Of a stretch of DNA of 18,676 nucleotides, positions 9,036 through 15,828 are shown piece by piece; within the stretch, counting starts at the first letter, position 1; the number at the start of each line of letters is the position of its first letter. The position numbers were made by a program, and so were the translations under genes. The notes below the pieces were generated by a model. The model was given only the letters and a program-made list of their open reading frames with translations. It was not told the DNA's origin and made no database searches. Location of the stretch: positions 1 through 18,676 of the forward strand of contig CANKIK010000095.1 in the NCBI GenBank assembly GCA_947481985.1. Reading direction: 5' to 3'. Source of the DNA: QWOP01 sp003669605 (lineage in GTDB: Bacteria > Planctomycetota > Planctomycetia > Pirellulales > UBA1268).

Positions 9036-9043
9036 ATCACCTC
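9036..9043 (-). promoter_or_regulatory. Ribosome binding site that selects the ATG at 9034
   Basis: The minus strand reads GAGGTGAT, an eight-base match to the anti-Shine-Dalgarno complement. Its GAGG core ends five bases before the ATG at 9034. The alternative ATG at 9037 and GTG at 9040 overlap or abut the site, so they are poorly placed. This is one of the strongest ribosome binding sites in the window. Confidence 0.6.
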
Positions 9044-9045
9044 TG

Positions 9046-9076
9046 AAAAAAAGGGGTTCGATCCGGCACCGGCCGG
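9046..9076 (-). terminator. Weak terminator-like hairpin followed at a distance by seven T
   Basis: On the minus strand, five bases CCGGC pair with GCCGG around a four-base loop (9063-9076). Ten bases later comes a run of seven T (9052-9046), just upstream of the ribosome binding site of the DUF4440-DUF1080-DUF1080 gene. The gap between stem and T run is too long for a classical intrinsic terminator. It could cause pausing or partial attenuation, or be accidental. Confidence 0.2.
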
Positions 9077-9085
9077 CGAGACTCG

Positions 9086-10114
9086 TCAGACAAGCCGCAC
9101 TGGCTGGCCACCCGACGCAGCACTGCGGTCGGCGGCGAAGATCACGTCAAACGTCTTGGCGGCCTGAGGAAAACTCGTCAGTGGCATCTCAACGCCAGCG
9201 TCGAGGGCATCAAAGAAAGCCTGAAACTGTGCCTGATAGGGATGGTCGCTGACATCACCCGAGTCGAGGAGTTTCATTGCCAGCGTGCTCCAAGAGTGCC
9301 GGTCGGTGGCGAGTTTCGTCGAATGGAAACGGTTGTCGAGCAAGCTCCCCTCGCTGCCCACCAGATGGGTGTGGAAGTAGTAGGGCTGGACACAATCGAC
9401 GACCGCGGCCGATTTACCGACGGCGCCGTTGGCGAAGTGGAGGATCGTGACGCTCGAGGTGTCGTACTCATAGGGAGCAAAGGTGGTGCTGTGCGACTTG
9501 GTCGAGAGGCTCGAGACGCTCGTCACCTCGCTGCCCATCAAGAGGAGAAGCGCGTCGAGTGCGTGGCAGCCGGCGGTGAGGAGAGCACTGCCGCCATCCT
9601 TCTTGCTGGTGTTCCAGCGGAACTGGCCGTACCACGGGCCGATGCCATGGAAGTAATCGACCTCTCCGTAGTGGATCCGCCCCAGCATTCCCTCGTCAAT
9701 GAGCCGCTTGGTGACGGTGAACTGACTGGAGAAGCGGCACTCGAAGCAGACGCAGCCCATGACGCCATGCCGGTTGGCGGCGGCGACGATGTCGCGGACC
9801 TCCTCCGGCGAATTGGCCATCGGCTTCTCGAGGATGATGTGCTTGCCAGCCGCCGCCGCTGCCACCGCCTGGTCGCGGTGCTGGCTGGGGTAACTGGTGA
9901 TGTCAACGACGTGCAGATCCTTGTCGGCAAGCATGTCGTCGAACTGCTGGTAGACCTTCATCGGGCGGCCATGCCTGGCGGAGAGTTCCGCCGCATCGTG
10001 GGGGCGCGATGAACAGACTGCCGTTACCTGCCCCTGACGGGTGGCATTAATGGCGTCGATATGGGCCGTCGCCGCCCACCCATACCCCACAACACCGACG
10101 TTCCTGGTCTTCAT
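9086..10114 (-). CDS. Gfo/Idh/MocA family NAD(P)-dependent oxidoreductase, cytosolic
   Basis: This 342-residue enzyme starts directly with a Rossmann dinucleotide-binding fold (GYGWAATAH, residues 10-18). The family EKP motif with its catalytic-site Lys is at 96-98. A C-terminal alpha/beta domain contains GCHALD (182-187), which supplies the likely catalytic His. There is no signal peptide or Tat motif, so it should act in the cytoplasm, unlike the Tat-signal paralogue at 12361-13734. The family oxidises or reduces sugars and cyclitols, often at C3 or C2, using NAD(H) or NADP(H); the substrate cannot be told from sequence. The start at 10114 has GGAAGGGGGG four bases upstream; a longer in-frame reading to 10186 runs into the intergenic region and lacks this support. 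The 148-base upstream gap (10115-10262) holds short inverted repeats, such as CCTGGC/GCCAGG at 10228-10255, but no clear promoter. Confidence 0.9.
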   Translation of the reverse strand: MKTRNVGVVGYGWAATAHIDAINATRQGQVTAVCSSRPHDAAELSARHGRPMKVYQQFDDMLADKDLHVVDITSYPSQHRDQAVAAAAAGKHIILEKPMANSPEEVRDIVAAANRHGVMGCVCFECRFSSQFTVTKRLIDEGMLGRIHYGEVDYFHGIGPWYGQFRWNTSKKDGGSALLTAGCHALDALLLLMGSEVTSVSSLSTKSHSTTFAPYEYDTSSVTILHFANGAVGKSAAVVDCVQPYYFHTHLVGSEGSLLDNRFHSTKLATDRHSWSTLAMKLLDSGDVSDHPYQAQFQAFFDALDAGVEMPLTSFPQAAKTFDVIFAADRSAASGGQPVRLV

Positions 10115-10262
10115 CCAGCCCCCCTTCCCGGCCAATGGCCGCCCTGCTTCCACGGTCCTCTTGAGGCCGTCGGTCCAGCCCCCCAATCCCGCCGGGCTGC
10201 TACCTCAGGCACTGCCCCCTCATGCCTCCTGGCAAAGGTCCACCGGCTCGCCAGGCTCAGTG

Positions 10263-12350
10263 TCAGATGCGTTCGAGCACGAAACCCTCAATCGCTTCAT
10301 ACTCCGGCAATCCCAGGCGATCATACATTTCGGCGGTGGCCCGGTTGCGCTCCTCTGCCCGCTGCCAAAATTCCCGCGGATCGGTGGCACCGGGAAACAG
10401 CGCCCGGTCTTTCTGACTCTCATGCTTGAAGATCGCCATCCGCTTGCGGCGAACTTCGTCTGGTGAGAGCGGCACGGCCATGTCGATCTCGTGCGGCTCC
10501 CACTCCTGCCACGCCCCGCGGTACAGCCAGAATTCGCAGTCGCGCGTCCAGGACCGGTCGGAGAGCGCCGCGAAGGCTCCCGTCACCGCCGCCAAGCAGA
10601 CGCGGTGCGTGCCGTGCGGATCGGAGAGGTCGCCGGCGGCATACACCTGATGCGGCTGCACCGCGTCGAGGAGCCTCGCTGTGATGGCGATGTCTTCTGG
10701 ACCGATCGGCTTCTTCCGCACCCGTCCGGTCTCATAGAAAGGGAGGTCGAGAAAGTGGATTCGATCCTCGGCGACACCGGAAATCCGAGCCGCGGCCCGC
10801 GCCTCGGTACGACGGATCAGCCCTTTCACAGCCTGTAATTCTGGGATGTCGACGGCGCCGGCGGGCTTGCTCCGCAGGAAGGCCCGGATCCGCTCCACCA
10901 CCCCCTGGATGCTGTCGGCACCGCCTCCTGTGGCACAGCCGAAAGTCCGAGCAAATTCCTCGACGAATTCCGCGTGCCGCTCGGCCGATTCATCCCAGAC
11001 GGCGATGTTGCCGCTGGTCTGGTAGGCGACGTGCACCTCATGCCCCTGCTCACAGAGGCGGATGAAGGTCCCTCCCATACTGATCACGTCGTCGTCGGGA
11101 TGCGGACTGAAGACCACAATCCGCTTCGGAAAGGGATCGACGGCGGCCGGTGCCGCCTCCACCTTCCGGGTCGTTCCCGTCCACACCATGCTAGCCCGCG
11201 CTGAGAATCGCTGCCGCCGTCCCCGCCCCGTCCGGCCACCCGGCCAGCCGGTGATGGTGTCCTGCATCGAGCGGAAAACGTCGATATTGATCTCGTAGGC
11301 CCGGCCACACTTGGAGAGCAGATCCTGCAGGCCGTGCTCGTTGTAGTCCTCGTCGGTGAGCTTGAGGATCGGCTTCTCGAGTTTGAGCGCTAGCCAGATG
11401 ACGGCCTTGCGCACCAAGCCCTCCGTCCACTCCATCCCCAACATATCCAACGGACCGACCAGCCACGGCGACACAAACCTGGTCAGCCCCGCGGCGGCAG
11501 CACGGTCAAGGACGAAGCGGGCGTCAGGATGCTGCTGGAGAGCGCTGGCAGAGACGTGGCTATCGGGCTCTTGCTCCACCGCCCGCTGCACGACCCGGGC
11601 CTTGTGCTCCCCGAACGCCAGCAGGATCAGGCGGCGGGCGTCGAGGATCGAGCCCACTCCCATCGTGATCGCTTGCCTGGGCACGTTCCATTCGCCAAAG
11701 AAGTCGCTGGCGGCATCGGAGCGGGTGACCCGGTCGAGGGTGATCAGACGGGTACGGCTCTCCCGGGGGCTGCCCGGCTCATTGAAGCCAACATGGCCGG
11801 TGCGGCCGATACCGAGGATCTGGAGATCGATCCCGCCGGCCTCACGGATCGCTTCCTCATACTTCTCGCAGGCCACAAAGACATTCTCCCGCGGCAGCGT
11901 GCCGTCGGGAATGTGAATCGACTCTTCGGGGATGTCGATGTGGTCGAAGAGATGCTCGCGCATGAAGCGGTGGTAGCTCTGCAGCGCCCCCGGCTCCATC
12001 GGCCAGTATTCATCGAGATTGAAGGTGACAACAGTCTTGAACGACACCCCCTCCTCGCGGTGCAGCCGGACCAGTTCGTCGTACACCCCCACCGGCGTGC
12101 TGCCGGTGGCCAATCCAAGGACCGTCTGCCGGCCCGATGCAGCCCGCGCTCGGACCAGATCGGCGATCTCCCGGGCCACGGCCCGGCTGGCGTCGGAGGG
12201 CTGGTCATAGACCGTCACCGGGACCCGCTCGATGGCCGATCCATGCTGGTGCGTCACCTGCGGCAATGGCCCGCGGTAAATGGGCGCAACGGCCGCCTGG
12301 CCCCCCCGGCCGACGGCGATCTTCGGGGCGATAACGGGATGCTTGCTCAT
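10263..12350 (-). CDS. NagB-like (glucosamine-6-phosphate deaminase family) / PIG-L deacetylase fusion
   Basis: This 695-residue cytosolic protein joins two enzyme domains. Residues about 40-380 resemble NagB: phosphate loop ATGSTP (81-86), FNLDEY with D113 matching E. coli Asp72, and GIGRTGHVGFNEP (180-192) with His186 and Glu191 matching His143 and Glu148. The general-base position, Asp141 in E. coli, is Thr184. Residues about 408-695 are PIG-L/LmbE-like: zinc motif PHPDDD (416-421) and a later DPHGTH segment (577-582) that should supply the third ligand His. NagB enzymes turn glucosamine-6-phosphate into fructose-6-phosphate and ammonia, and PIG-L proteins remove N-acyl groups from sugars, so the fusion could deacetylate and then deaminate one amino sugar. 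The GIGRTGH variant is, as I recall, typical of such fusions in Bacteroidetes and Planctomycetes, so it is probably a subfamily trait. The start lies 10 bases after the upstream Gfo/Idh/MocA stop. Confidence 0.9.
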   Translation of the reverse strand: MSKHPVIAPKIAVGRGGQAAVAPIYRGPLPQVTHQHGSAIERVPVTVYDQPSDASRAVAREIADLVRARAASGRQTVLGLATGSTPVGVYDELVRLHREEGVSFKTVVTFNLDEYWPMEPGALQSYHRFMREHLFDHIDIPEESIHIPDGTLPRENVFVACEKYEEAIREAGGIDLQILGIGRTGHVGFNEPGSPRESRTRLITLDRVTRSDAASDFFGEWNVPRQAITMGVGSILDARRLILLAFGEHKARVVQRAVEQEPDSHVSASALQQHPDARFVLDRAAAAGLTRFVSPWLVGPLDMLGMEWTEGLVRKAVIWLALKLEKPILKLTDEDYNEHGLQDLLSKCGRAYEINIDVFRSMQDTITGWPGGRTGRGRRQRFSARASMVWTGTTRKVEAAPAAVDPFPKRIVVFSPHPDDDVISMGGTFIRLCEQGHEVHVAYQTSGNIAVWDESAERHAEFVEEFARTFGCATGGGADSIQGVVERIRAFLRSKPAGAVDIPELQAVKGLIRRTEARAAARISGVAEDRIHFLDLPFYETGRVRKKPIGPEDIAITARLLDAVQPHQVYAAGDLSDPHGTHRVCLAAVTGAFAALSDRSWTRDCEFWLYRGAWQEWEPHEIDMAVPLSPDEVRRKRMAIFKHESQKDRALFPGATDPREFWQRAEERNRATAEMYDRLGLPEYEAIEGFVLERI

Positions 12351-12360
12351 GGTGTTCTTC

Positions 12361-13734
12361 TCAGATCAGTTTCGTCTTACCCGGCACGGCGATCGGCGTC
12401 GGGGGGAGCGGAGGACCAAACTCCCACGATGGCGGAGAGAGATCCTCGGCGGATTCCCAGACCTGCTTCCAACTCACGTCCTGCCCGGTGTAGGCGCTCA
12501 TCCGCGCCATGATCGCCATGGCCGTGCTGTTGGTCATGCGGACGCCATCGTTGAGCGGCTTCCCAGCCCGGATGCCGGCGAAGAGTTCGTCGTGCTCCTG
12601 CTGATACATGTCGTTCTTGGGGACCTCGCTCCTCCAGGACTTTCCATCGGTGATGATCTCGTGCTGGTCCTTCCAGCCGTTGACCACGGCATACCCGTTG
12701 GCACCCATGATGTAGTCGCTGTTGTCGCTCGATGCCCCGGGGAAGTGGCGGCACATATGGAATCCACGGCTGCCGTCGGCGTACTCGAAAGTGGCGCCGA
12801 AATGATCGAAGATGTTGTTGCCGACAGGGGCGTCGGGACGCACCTCGCGGCCGCCGGTGCAGACGACCTTCTCCGGCGGCACGTCCTTCATCGCCCAGGC
12901 GATCTTGTCGAGGGAGTGGACCGCCTGTTCGGCAATGTGATCGCCCGACAGCCAGGTGTAGTACTGCCAGTTGCGGATGGCGTATTCCAGATCACTCCAA
13001 CCCTGCTGCCGCGGCACCTCGCCACGAAACCCAGCGGCGTTGTAGGTGGTGTACACAGCCCGCACCGGACCAATGGCGCCAAACTGGACCCGCTGGTAGA
13101 TGTCCCGCTCCCGGGCCGAGTACCGCCAGCAGAATCCGGCCACCAACGACAGTGCTTTCTCGGTGGCGAGCGTGACGGTGTCCCGGACACTCCGCAGCCC
13201 GGCGGAGTCGACCGCCATCGGCTTCTCGCAAAAGATCTGCTTGCCGGCCTCGACGGCTGCCCGGAGGTGGGCCGGCCGAAAAGCAGGTGGGGATGCCAAG
13301 AGCACGACATCGCAGCAGTCGATCAGTTTCTTGTAGCCGTCGAGGCCGGTGAAGCGGCGGTCGGCGTTGACGTCGAAGCGCTGTGCCCACGTGGGATCGG
13401 TGGAGGCCTTCTCATCGACGACGCGCTGCAGGACCCCGGCGCCGCTCTCGGCCCTGTCAGGGAACGGGTCGGCGATCGACCAGAGCACCACGCCGGGATC
13501 AGCCTGCATCGCCTGGGAAGCGGCACCGCTCCCGCGCCCACCACAGCCGACGAGCCCAACTTTGAGCCGATCGCTCCCAGCGACGTTGGCGCCACGGGCC
13601 AGCGACTCAGAGAGGAGACTCGTGGCACCAGCCGCGGCAACGCTCCCTGCGGAGACGAACCCCCGGCGGGAGACCCGTCCAGCGGCAGATGGTTGAGGAC
13701 GCGCGGACTCAGAAGACGGTTGCTGTATGGTCAT
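12361..13734 (-). CDS. Tat-exported Gfo/Idh/MocA family oxidoreductase
   Basis: This 457-residue protein has a twin-arginine signal, SRRGF at residues 22-26, followed by a hydrophobic Ala/Gly/Ser-rich stretch, so it is probably folded with its cofactor and exported. The Rossmann motif VGLVGCGGRGSG lies at about 59-70. EKP is at 170-172. The C-terminal domain has GDHIAEQAVHSLD (264-276), the usual catalytic His/Asp block. The retained EKP motif argues against GH109, a Tat-exported Gfo-related glycosidase family that lacks it. Exported family members such as Zymomonas glucose-fructose oxidoreductase hold NADP tightly; this one may oxidise a glycoside in the periplasm. The start at 13734 is supported by GGAGGG six bases upstream; the ATG at 13761 is less likely. 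It is the first gene of the minus-strand run and lies 10 bases before the NagB/PIG-L fusion. Confidence 0.9.
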   Translation of the reverse strand: MTIQQPSSESARPQPSAAGRVSRRGFVSAGSVAAAGATSLLSESLARGANVAGSDRLKVGLVGCGGRGSGAASQAMQADPGVVLWSIADPFPDRAESGAGVLQRVVDEKASTDPTWAQRFDVNADRRFTGLDGYKKLIDCCDVVLLASPPAFRPAHLRAAVEAGKQIFCEKPMAVDSAGLRSVRDTVTLATEKALSLVAGFCWRYSARERDIYQRVQFGAIGPVRAVYTTYNAAGFRGEVPRQQGWSDLEYAIRNWQYYTWLSGDHIAEQAVHSLDKIAWAMKDVPPEKVVCTGGREVRPDAPVGNNIFDHFGATFEYADGSRGFHMCRHFPGASSDNSDYIMGANGYAVVNGWKDQHEIITDGKSWRSEVPKNDMYQQEHDELFAGIRAGKPLNDGVRMTNSTAMAIMARMSAYTGQDVSWKQVWESAEDLSPPSWEFGPPLPPTPIAVPGKTKLI

Positions 13735-13879
13735 CGTGATCCCTCCCTTGATTCGGAACACAACAAGGCTACTTTGCCACGGAAGGCCCCGTCAACCGAC
13801 GCTTTGGGGAGATGACTTTTCGCTCCTTCTGCTTTCGAGCCCTCGTCTGATCGAGTTTCGTGCTCCATTTTCGTGATCC
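13734..13879 (+). repeat. Three copies of TCGTG(A/C)TCC in the divergent intergenic region
   Basis: The 9-mer TCGTGATCC occurs at 13734-13742 and 13871-13879, and the one-base variant TCGTGCTCC at 13858-13866. The two right-hand copies lie in a longer 12-base direct repeat, TTTCGTG(C/A)TCCA, at 13856-13867 and 13869-13880, a 13-base period. The left copy touches the start codon of the Tat-Gfo gene; the right pair ends 27 bases before the PIG-L start. Placement at both ends of a divergent promoter region is what an operator for a shared regulator could look like. Chance is possible at this length, and no regulator gene is visible. Confidence 0.35.
13766..13795 (-). promoter_or_regulatory. Candidate sigma70-like promoter for the minus-strand run
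   Basis: The minus strand has TTGACG (13795-13790) and TAGCCT (13771-13766) separated by 18 bases. The -35 box matches five of six consensus positions; the -10 box is poor. Transcription would begin near 13759 and give a leader of roughly 25 bases that includes the GGAGGG ribosome binding site. I found no better pair for this direction. Planctomycete promoters are not well defined, so this is a weak prediction. Confidence 0.3.
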
Positions 13880-13906
13880 AGCTTCGCCGTCGAGGAGATT
13901 CGGCCG

Positions 13907-14728
13907 ATGAGTACCCGATCAACCGCTTTGAGCGGCTCCGGCCAGCCAGGCAGCGGCCGGCCGGTGGCGCTGGCGATCATGGCGCATCCTGACGACATCG
14001 AATTTGTCGCAGCCGGCACGCTCCTGTTGCTGGCCGAGGCTGGCTGGGAGATCCATTACTGCAATATCGCCAATGGCGACGGCGGCAGCATGGTCACCGA
14101 TCGTGCGGAGACCGCCCGGATCCGATCTGCAGAGGGCCAGGCCGCGGCGAAACTGCTCGGGGCCACGTTCTATGAGTCGATAGCCAGCGATCTGATGATC
14201 TTTTACGAAGAGCGGTTGCTGCGGCAGGTGGCATCCGTCGTCCGTCGGGCCCGGCCGCGGATCGTGCTCACACACTTTCCCCGCGACTACATGGAGGACC
14301 ACATGAACGCCTGCCGCCTGGCGGTGACGGCGTCGTTTGTGAAGGCGATGCCCAACTTCGTCACCGATCCGCCGCTCGATCATGTTCCCGGCGATGTCTT
14401 CGTCTACCACGCCATGCCCCACGGGCAATGCGACGGTCTCCGCACGCCGGTGGTGCCAGAGTTTTACGTTGACACGACGCGCGTTCATGCCCGCAAGCGA
14501 GCGGCGCTGGCGGCCCACGCCAGCCAGAAAGCCTGGCTCGATGCCACGCAGGGGATGGATAGTTATCTCGATGCCTGTGATGAGGTGTCGAGAAAAGTGG
14601 GGGGGATGTCGGGCCGTTTCGAGCATGCCGAGGGCTGGACCCGACACCTCCATCTTGGTTTCTCGAGCCGCGACGCCGACCCGCTCGCCGAGGCCCTTGC
14701 GGACAAGGTCCGGTTTCAGACACGCTAA
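13907..14728 (+). CDS. Stand-alone PIG-L/LmbE family deacetylase
   Basis: This 273-residue cytosolic protein has the family zinc motif AHPDD at residues 26-30 and, in place of the common HPDH, the segment DYMEDH (127-132), whose His132 should be the third metal ligand. Family enzymes hydrolyse N-acetyl groups of sugars such as GlcNAc-inositol or GlcNAc-PI; the substrate here is unknown. The start is preceded by GGAG nine to ten bases upstream. It begins the plus-strand pair and is divergent from the seven-gene run. The NagB-like gene follows after 73 bases, so deacetylation followed by an aldose-ketose/deamination-type step on the same amino sugar is plausible. It is distinct in sequence from the PIG-L domain of the fusion at 10263-12350, so it is a paralogue rather than a recent copy. 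Confidence 0.88.
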   Translation: MSTRSTALSGSGQPGSGRPVALAIMAHPDDIEFVAAGTLLLLAEAGWEIHYCNIANGDGGSMVTDRAETARIRSAEGQAAAKLLGATFYESIASDLMIFYEERLLRQVASVVRRARPRIVLTHFPRDYMEDHMNACRLAVTASFVKAMPNFVTDPPLDHVPGDVFVYHAMPHGQCDGLRTPVVPEFYVDTTRVHARKRAALAAHASQKAWLDATQGMDSYLDACDEVSRKVGGMSGRFEHAEGWTRHLHLGFSSRDADPLAEALADKVRFQTR

Positions 14729-14801
14729 ACGCTGCTGGCACGCTGCGGCTCAACCGACCGCGTCGCCATCCATTCCTTCCGCTCCAGAGAGGTTTCTGCT
14801 C

Positions 14802-15731
14802 ATGACGCGTCAGCCCAGCCGGGTGGCTCCTGAATGGTGGGATTACACGACGCTCGAATCCGACCTCATCCGCGAGGCGGCGGCCCTCACGATGGCCGAG
14901 ATGAAAACACTCTCGCGGCCAGGGTTCCGCGTCGTCTTTTACGACACGCTGGAGGATTTCTATCTGGCCGAGGCACTGGAATATATCGACGCCTGGCGGC
15001 AGGCAACCGCCGACGATCCGGTGGGAATCTGCGGGCCAATCGGCCCCACGGAGCAGTTGCCGCTCGTCGCCCGGCTCGTCAACTCGCTCGACCTCGATCT
15101 TGCTCACGCCCACTTCTGGGGAATGGACGAGTGGATCGAGGGGGGTAGCGCGGTGCCGGTGACACACCCGCTCTCCTTCGAGCGCGCCGACCGCGAACTC
15201 TGCTTTGACCGCATCCGACCGGACTTGCGCATGCCGGAGGCCAACCTCCACTTCCCCACCGCCGACACCGCGGCCTCGAGCGCCACCTGGCTGCAGGCAC
15301 GCTGCGCGGTGATGCAGGGGGGGCAGGGCGACATCAAGCACTGGGCCTTCAACGACCCACTGCGCCGCACAGGCAAGCATGCCGACGCGCCGCCGACAGC
15401 GGAGGAGTATCGGGCTCTCGGCACGCGGATCGTAGAACTCCATCCGATCACGGTCGCCCAGAATGCCCGCACCAGCGGCGGTGGCAATATCACGATGGTG
15501 CCGACGCAGGCGGTGACGGTGGGGCCGCGGGAGACATGGAGAGCGGAGAAGGTATCGATCTGGCACGCCGGCACCCACGACAACCCCCTCGGCCAACGAC
15601 TGACGGCGCTGATGATCTCGAAGAAGCTCATCGATACGAGCGTGCCGATGTCGCTCTTGGCCGACCATCCAAACGTGCAGTTCAACTATTTTGTGGGTGG
15701 TCTGGGAAGCTGCGCGGTGGAGATGCACTGA
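14802..15731 (+). CDS. Stand-alone NagB-like protein (glucosamine-6-phosphate isomerase/deaminase family) with altered active site
   Basis: This 309-residue cytosolic protein is related to NagB by FWGMDEW (105-111), whose D109 matches catalytic Asp72 of E. coli NagB, by GGQGDIKHWAFNDP (173-186), by AVTVGPRE near 238-244, and by overall length. Key positions differ: general base Asp141 corresponds to Ile178, Glu148 to Asp185, and the phosphate loop is GPIGPTEQ (78-85) rather than a TGGTP type; His143 is kept as His180. It may therefore act on a non-phosphorylated or differently substituted amino sugar, or do isomerisation without deamination. Relatives of this length are annotated 'glucosamine-6-phosphate isomerase' in planctomycetes, but I know of no biochemical proof. 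The ATG at 14802 has GAGAGG about nine bases upstream; the frame is open further upstream, but that part overlaps the PIG-L gene and is rejected. Confidence 0.85.
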   Translation: MTRQPSRVAPEWWDYTTLESDLIREAAALTMAEMKTLSRPGFRVVFYDTLEDFYLAEALEYIDAWRQATADDPVGICGPIGPTEQLPLVARLVNSLDLDLAHAHFWGMDEWIEGGSAVPVTHPLSFERADRELCFDRIRPDLRMPEANLHFPTADTAASSATWLQARCAVMQGGQGDIKHWAFNDPLRRTGKHADAPPTAEEYRALGTRIVELHPITVAQNARTSGGGNITMVPTQAVTVGPRETWRAEKVSIWHAGTHDNPLGQRLTALMISKKLIDTSVPMSLLADHPNVQFNYFVGGLGSCAVEMH

Positions 15732-15802
15732 TCACTCCCCGCGAGCAACGCCCCGCCAGTGAACGGCTCTCCTCCGCGTCCTCCGCTTCCTCCTCACGGG
15801 CC

Positions 15803-15828
15803 TCACTTCGTCACGGTGACGTGAGTGA
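15803..15828. terminator. Inverted repeat between convergent genes
   Basis: TCACT and CGTCAC pair with GTGACG and AGTGA around a tight centre, with a small bulge, overlapping the stop codon (15813-15811) of the minus-strand gene and lying 72 bases after the stop of the NagB-like gene. Both convergent transcripts could use it as an end structure. No T run follows on either strand, so it is not a classical intrinsic terminator. Confidence 0.3.

Larger units (their letters stand above)
88..13734 (-). other. Seven-gene co-directional run, probable operon
   Basis: Seven minus-strand genes follow one another with gaps, in transcription order, of 10, 148, 51, 81, 48 and 13 bases. The run starts at the divergent region 13735-13906. 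The short gaps and the shared theme of keto-sugar oxidoreductases, DUF1080 proteins and cytochromes suggest one transcript or a few overlapping ones. The 148-base gap at 10115-10262 is the likeliest place for an internal promoter or processing site. I see no convincing intrinsic terminator inside the run. Operon structure is inferred from spacing only. Confidence 0.55.

Noticed and set aside
7133..9046. 637-codon plus-strand open frame
   Set aside because: Longer than the gene opposite it, but the minus strand has a signal peptide, a strong ribosome binding site and three recognisable domains. The plus reading has none of these.
9046..9076. Strong intrinsic terminator between 9086-10114 and 7301-9034
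   Set aside because: The stem has only five pairs and lies ten bases from the T run, so efficient termination is unlikely. It is kept only as a weak feature.
12361..13734. GH109 alpha-N-acetylgalactosaminidase
   Set aside because: GH109 enzymes are Tat-exported Gfo/Idh/MocA relatives, but the intact EKP motif and the GDHIAEQAVHSLD block fit an ordinary oxidoreductase better.
12280..13815. 511-codon plus-strand open frame
   Set aside because: Antisense to the Tat-Gfo/Idh/MocA gene, whose Tat, Rossmann and EKP motifs settle the strand.
14382..14801. 140-codon upstream extension of the NagB-like gene
   Set aside because: It overlaps the PIG-L gene in another frame and has no NagB-like sequence. 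The ATG at 14802 has a ribosome binding site and the family N-terminus.
14361..15728. 455-codon minus-strand open frame
   Set aside because: Antisense to the stand-alone PIG-L and NagB-like genes, with His/Arg-rich composition and no domain.
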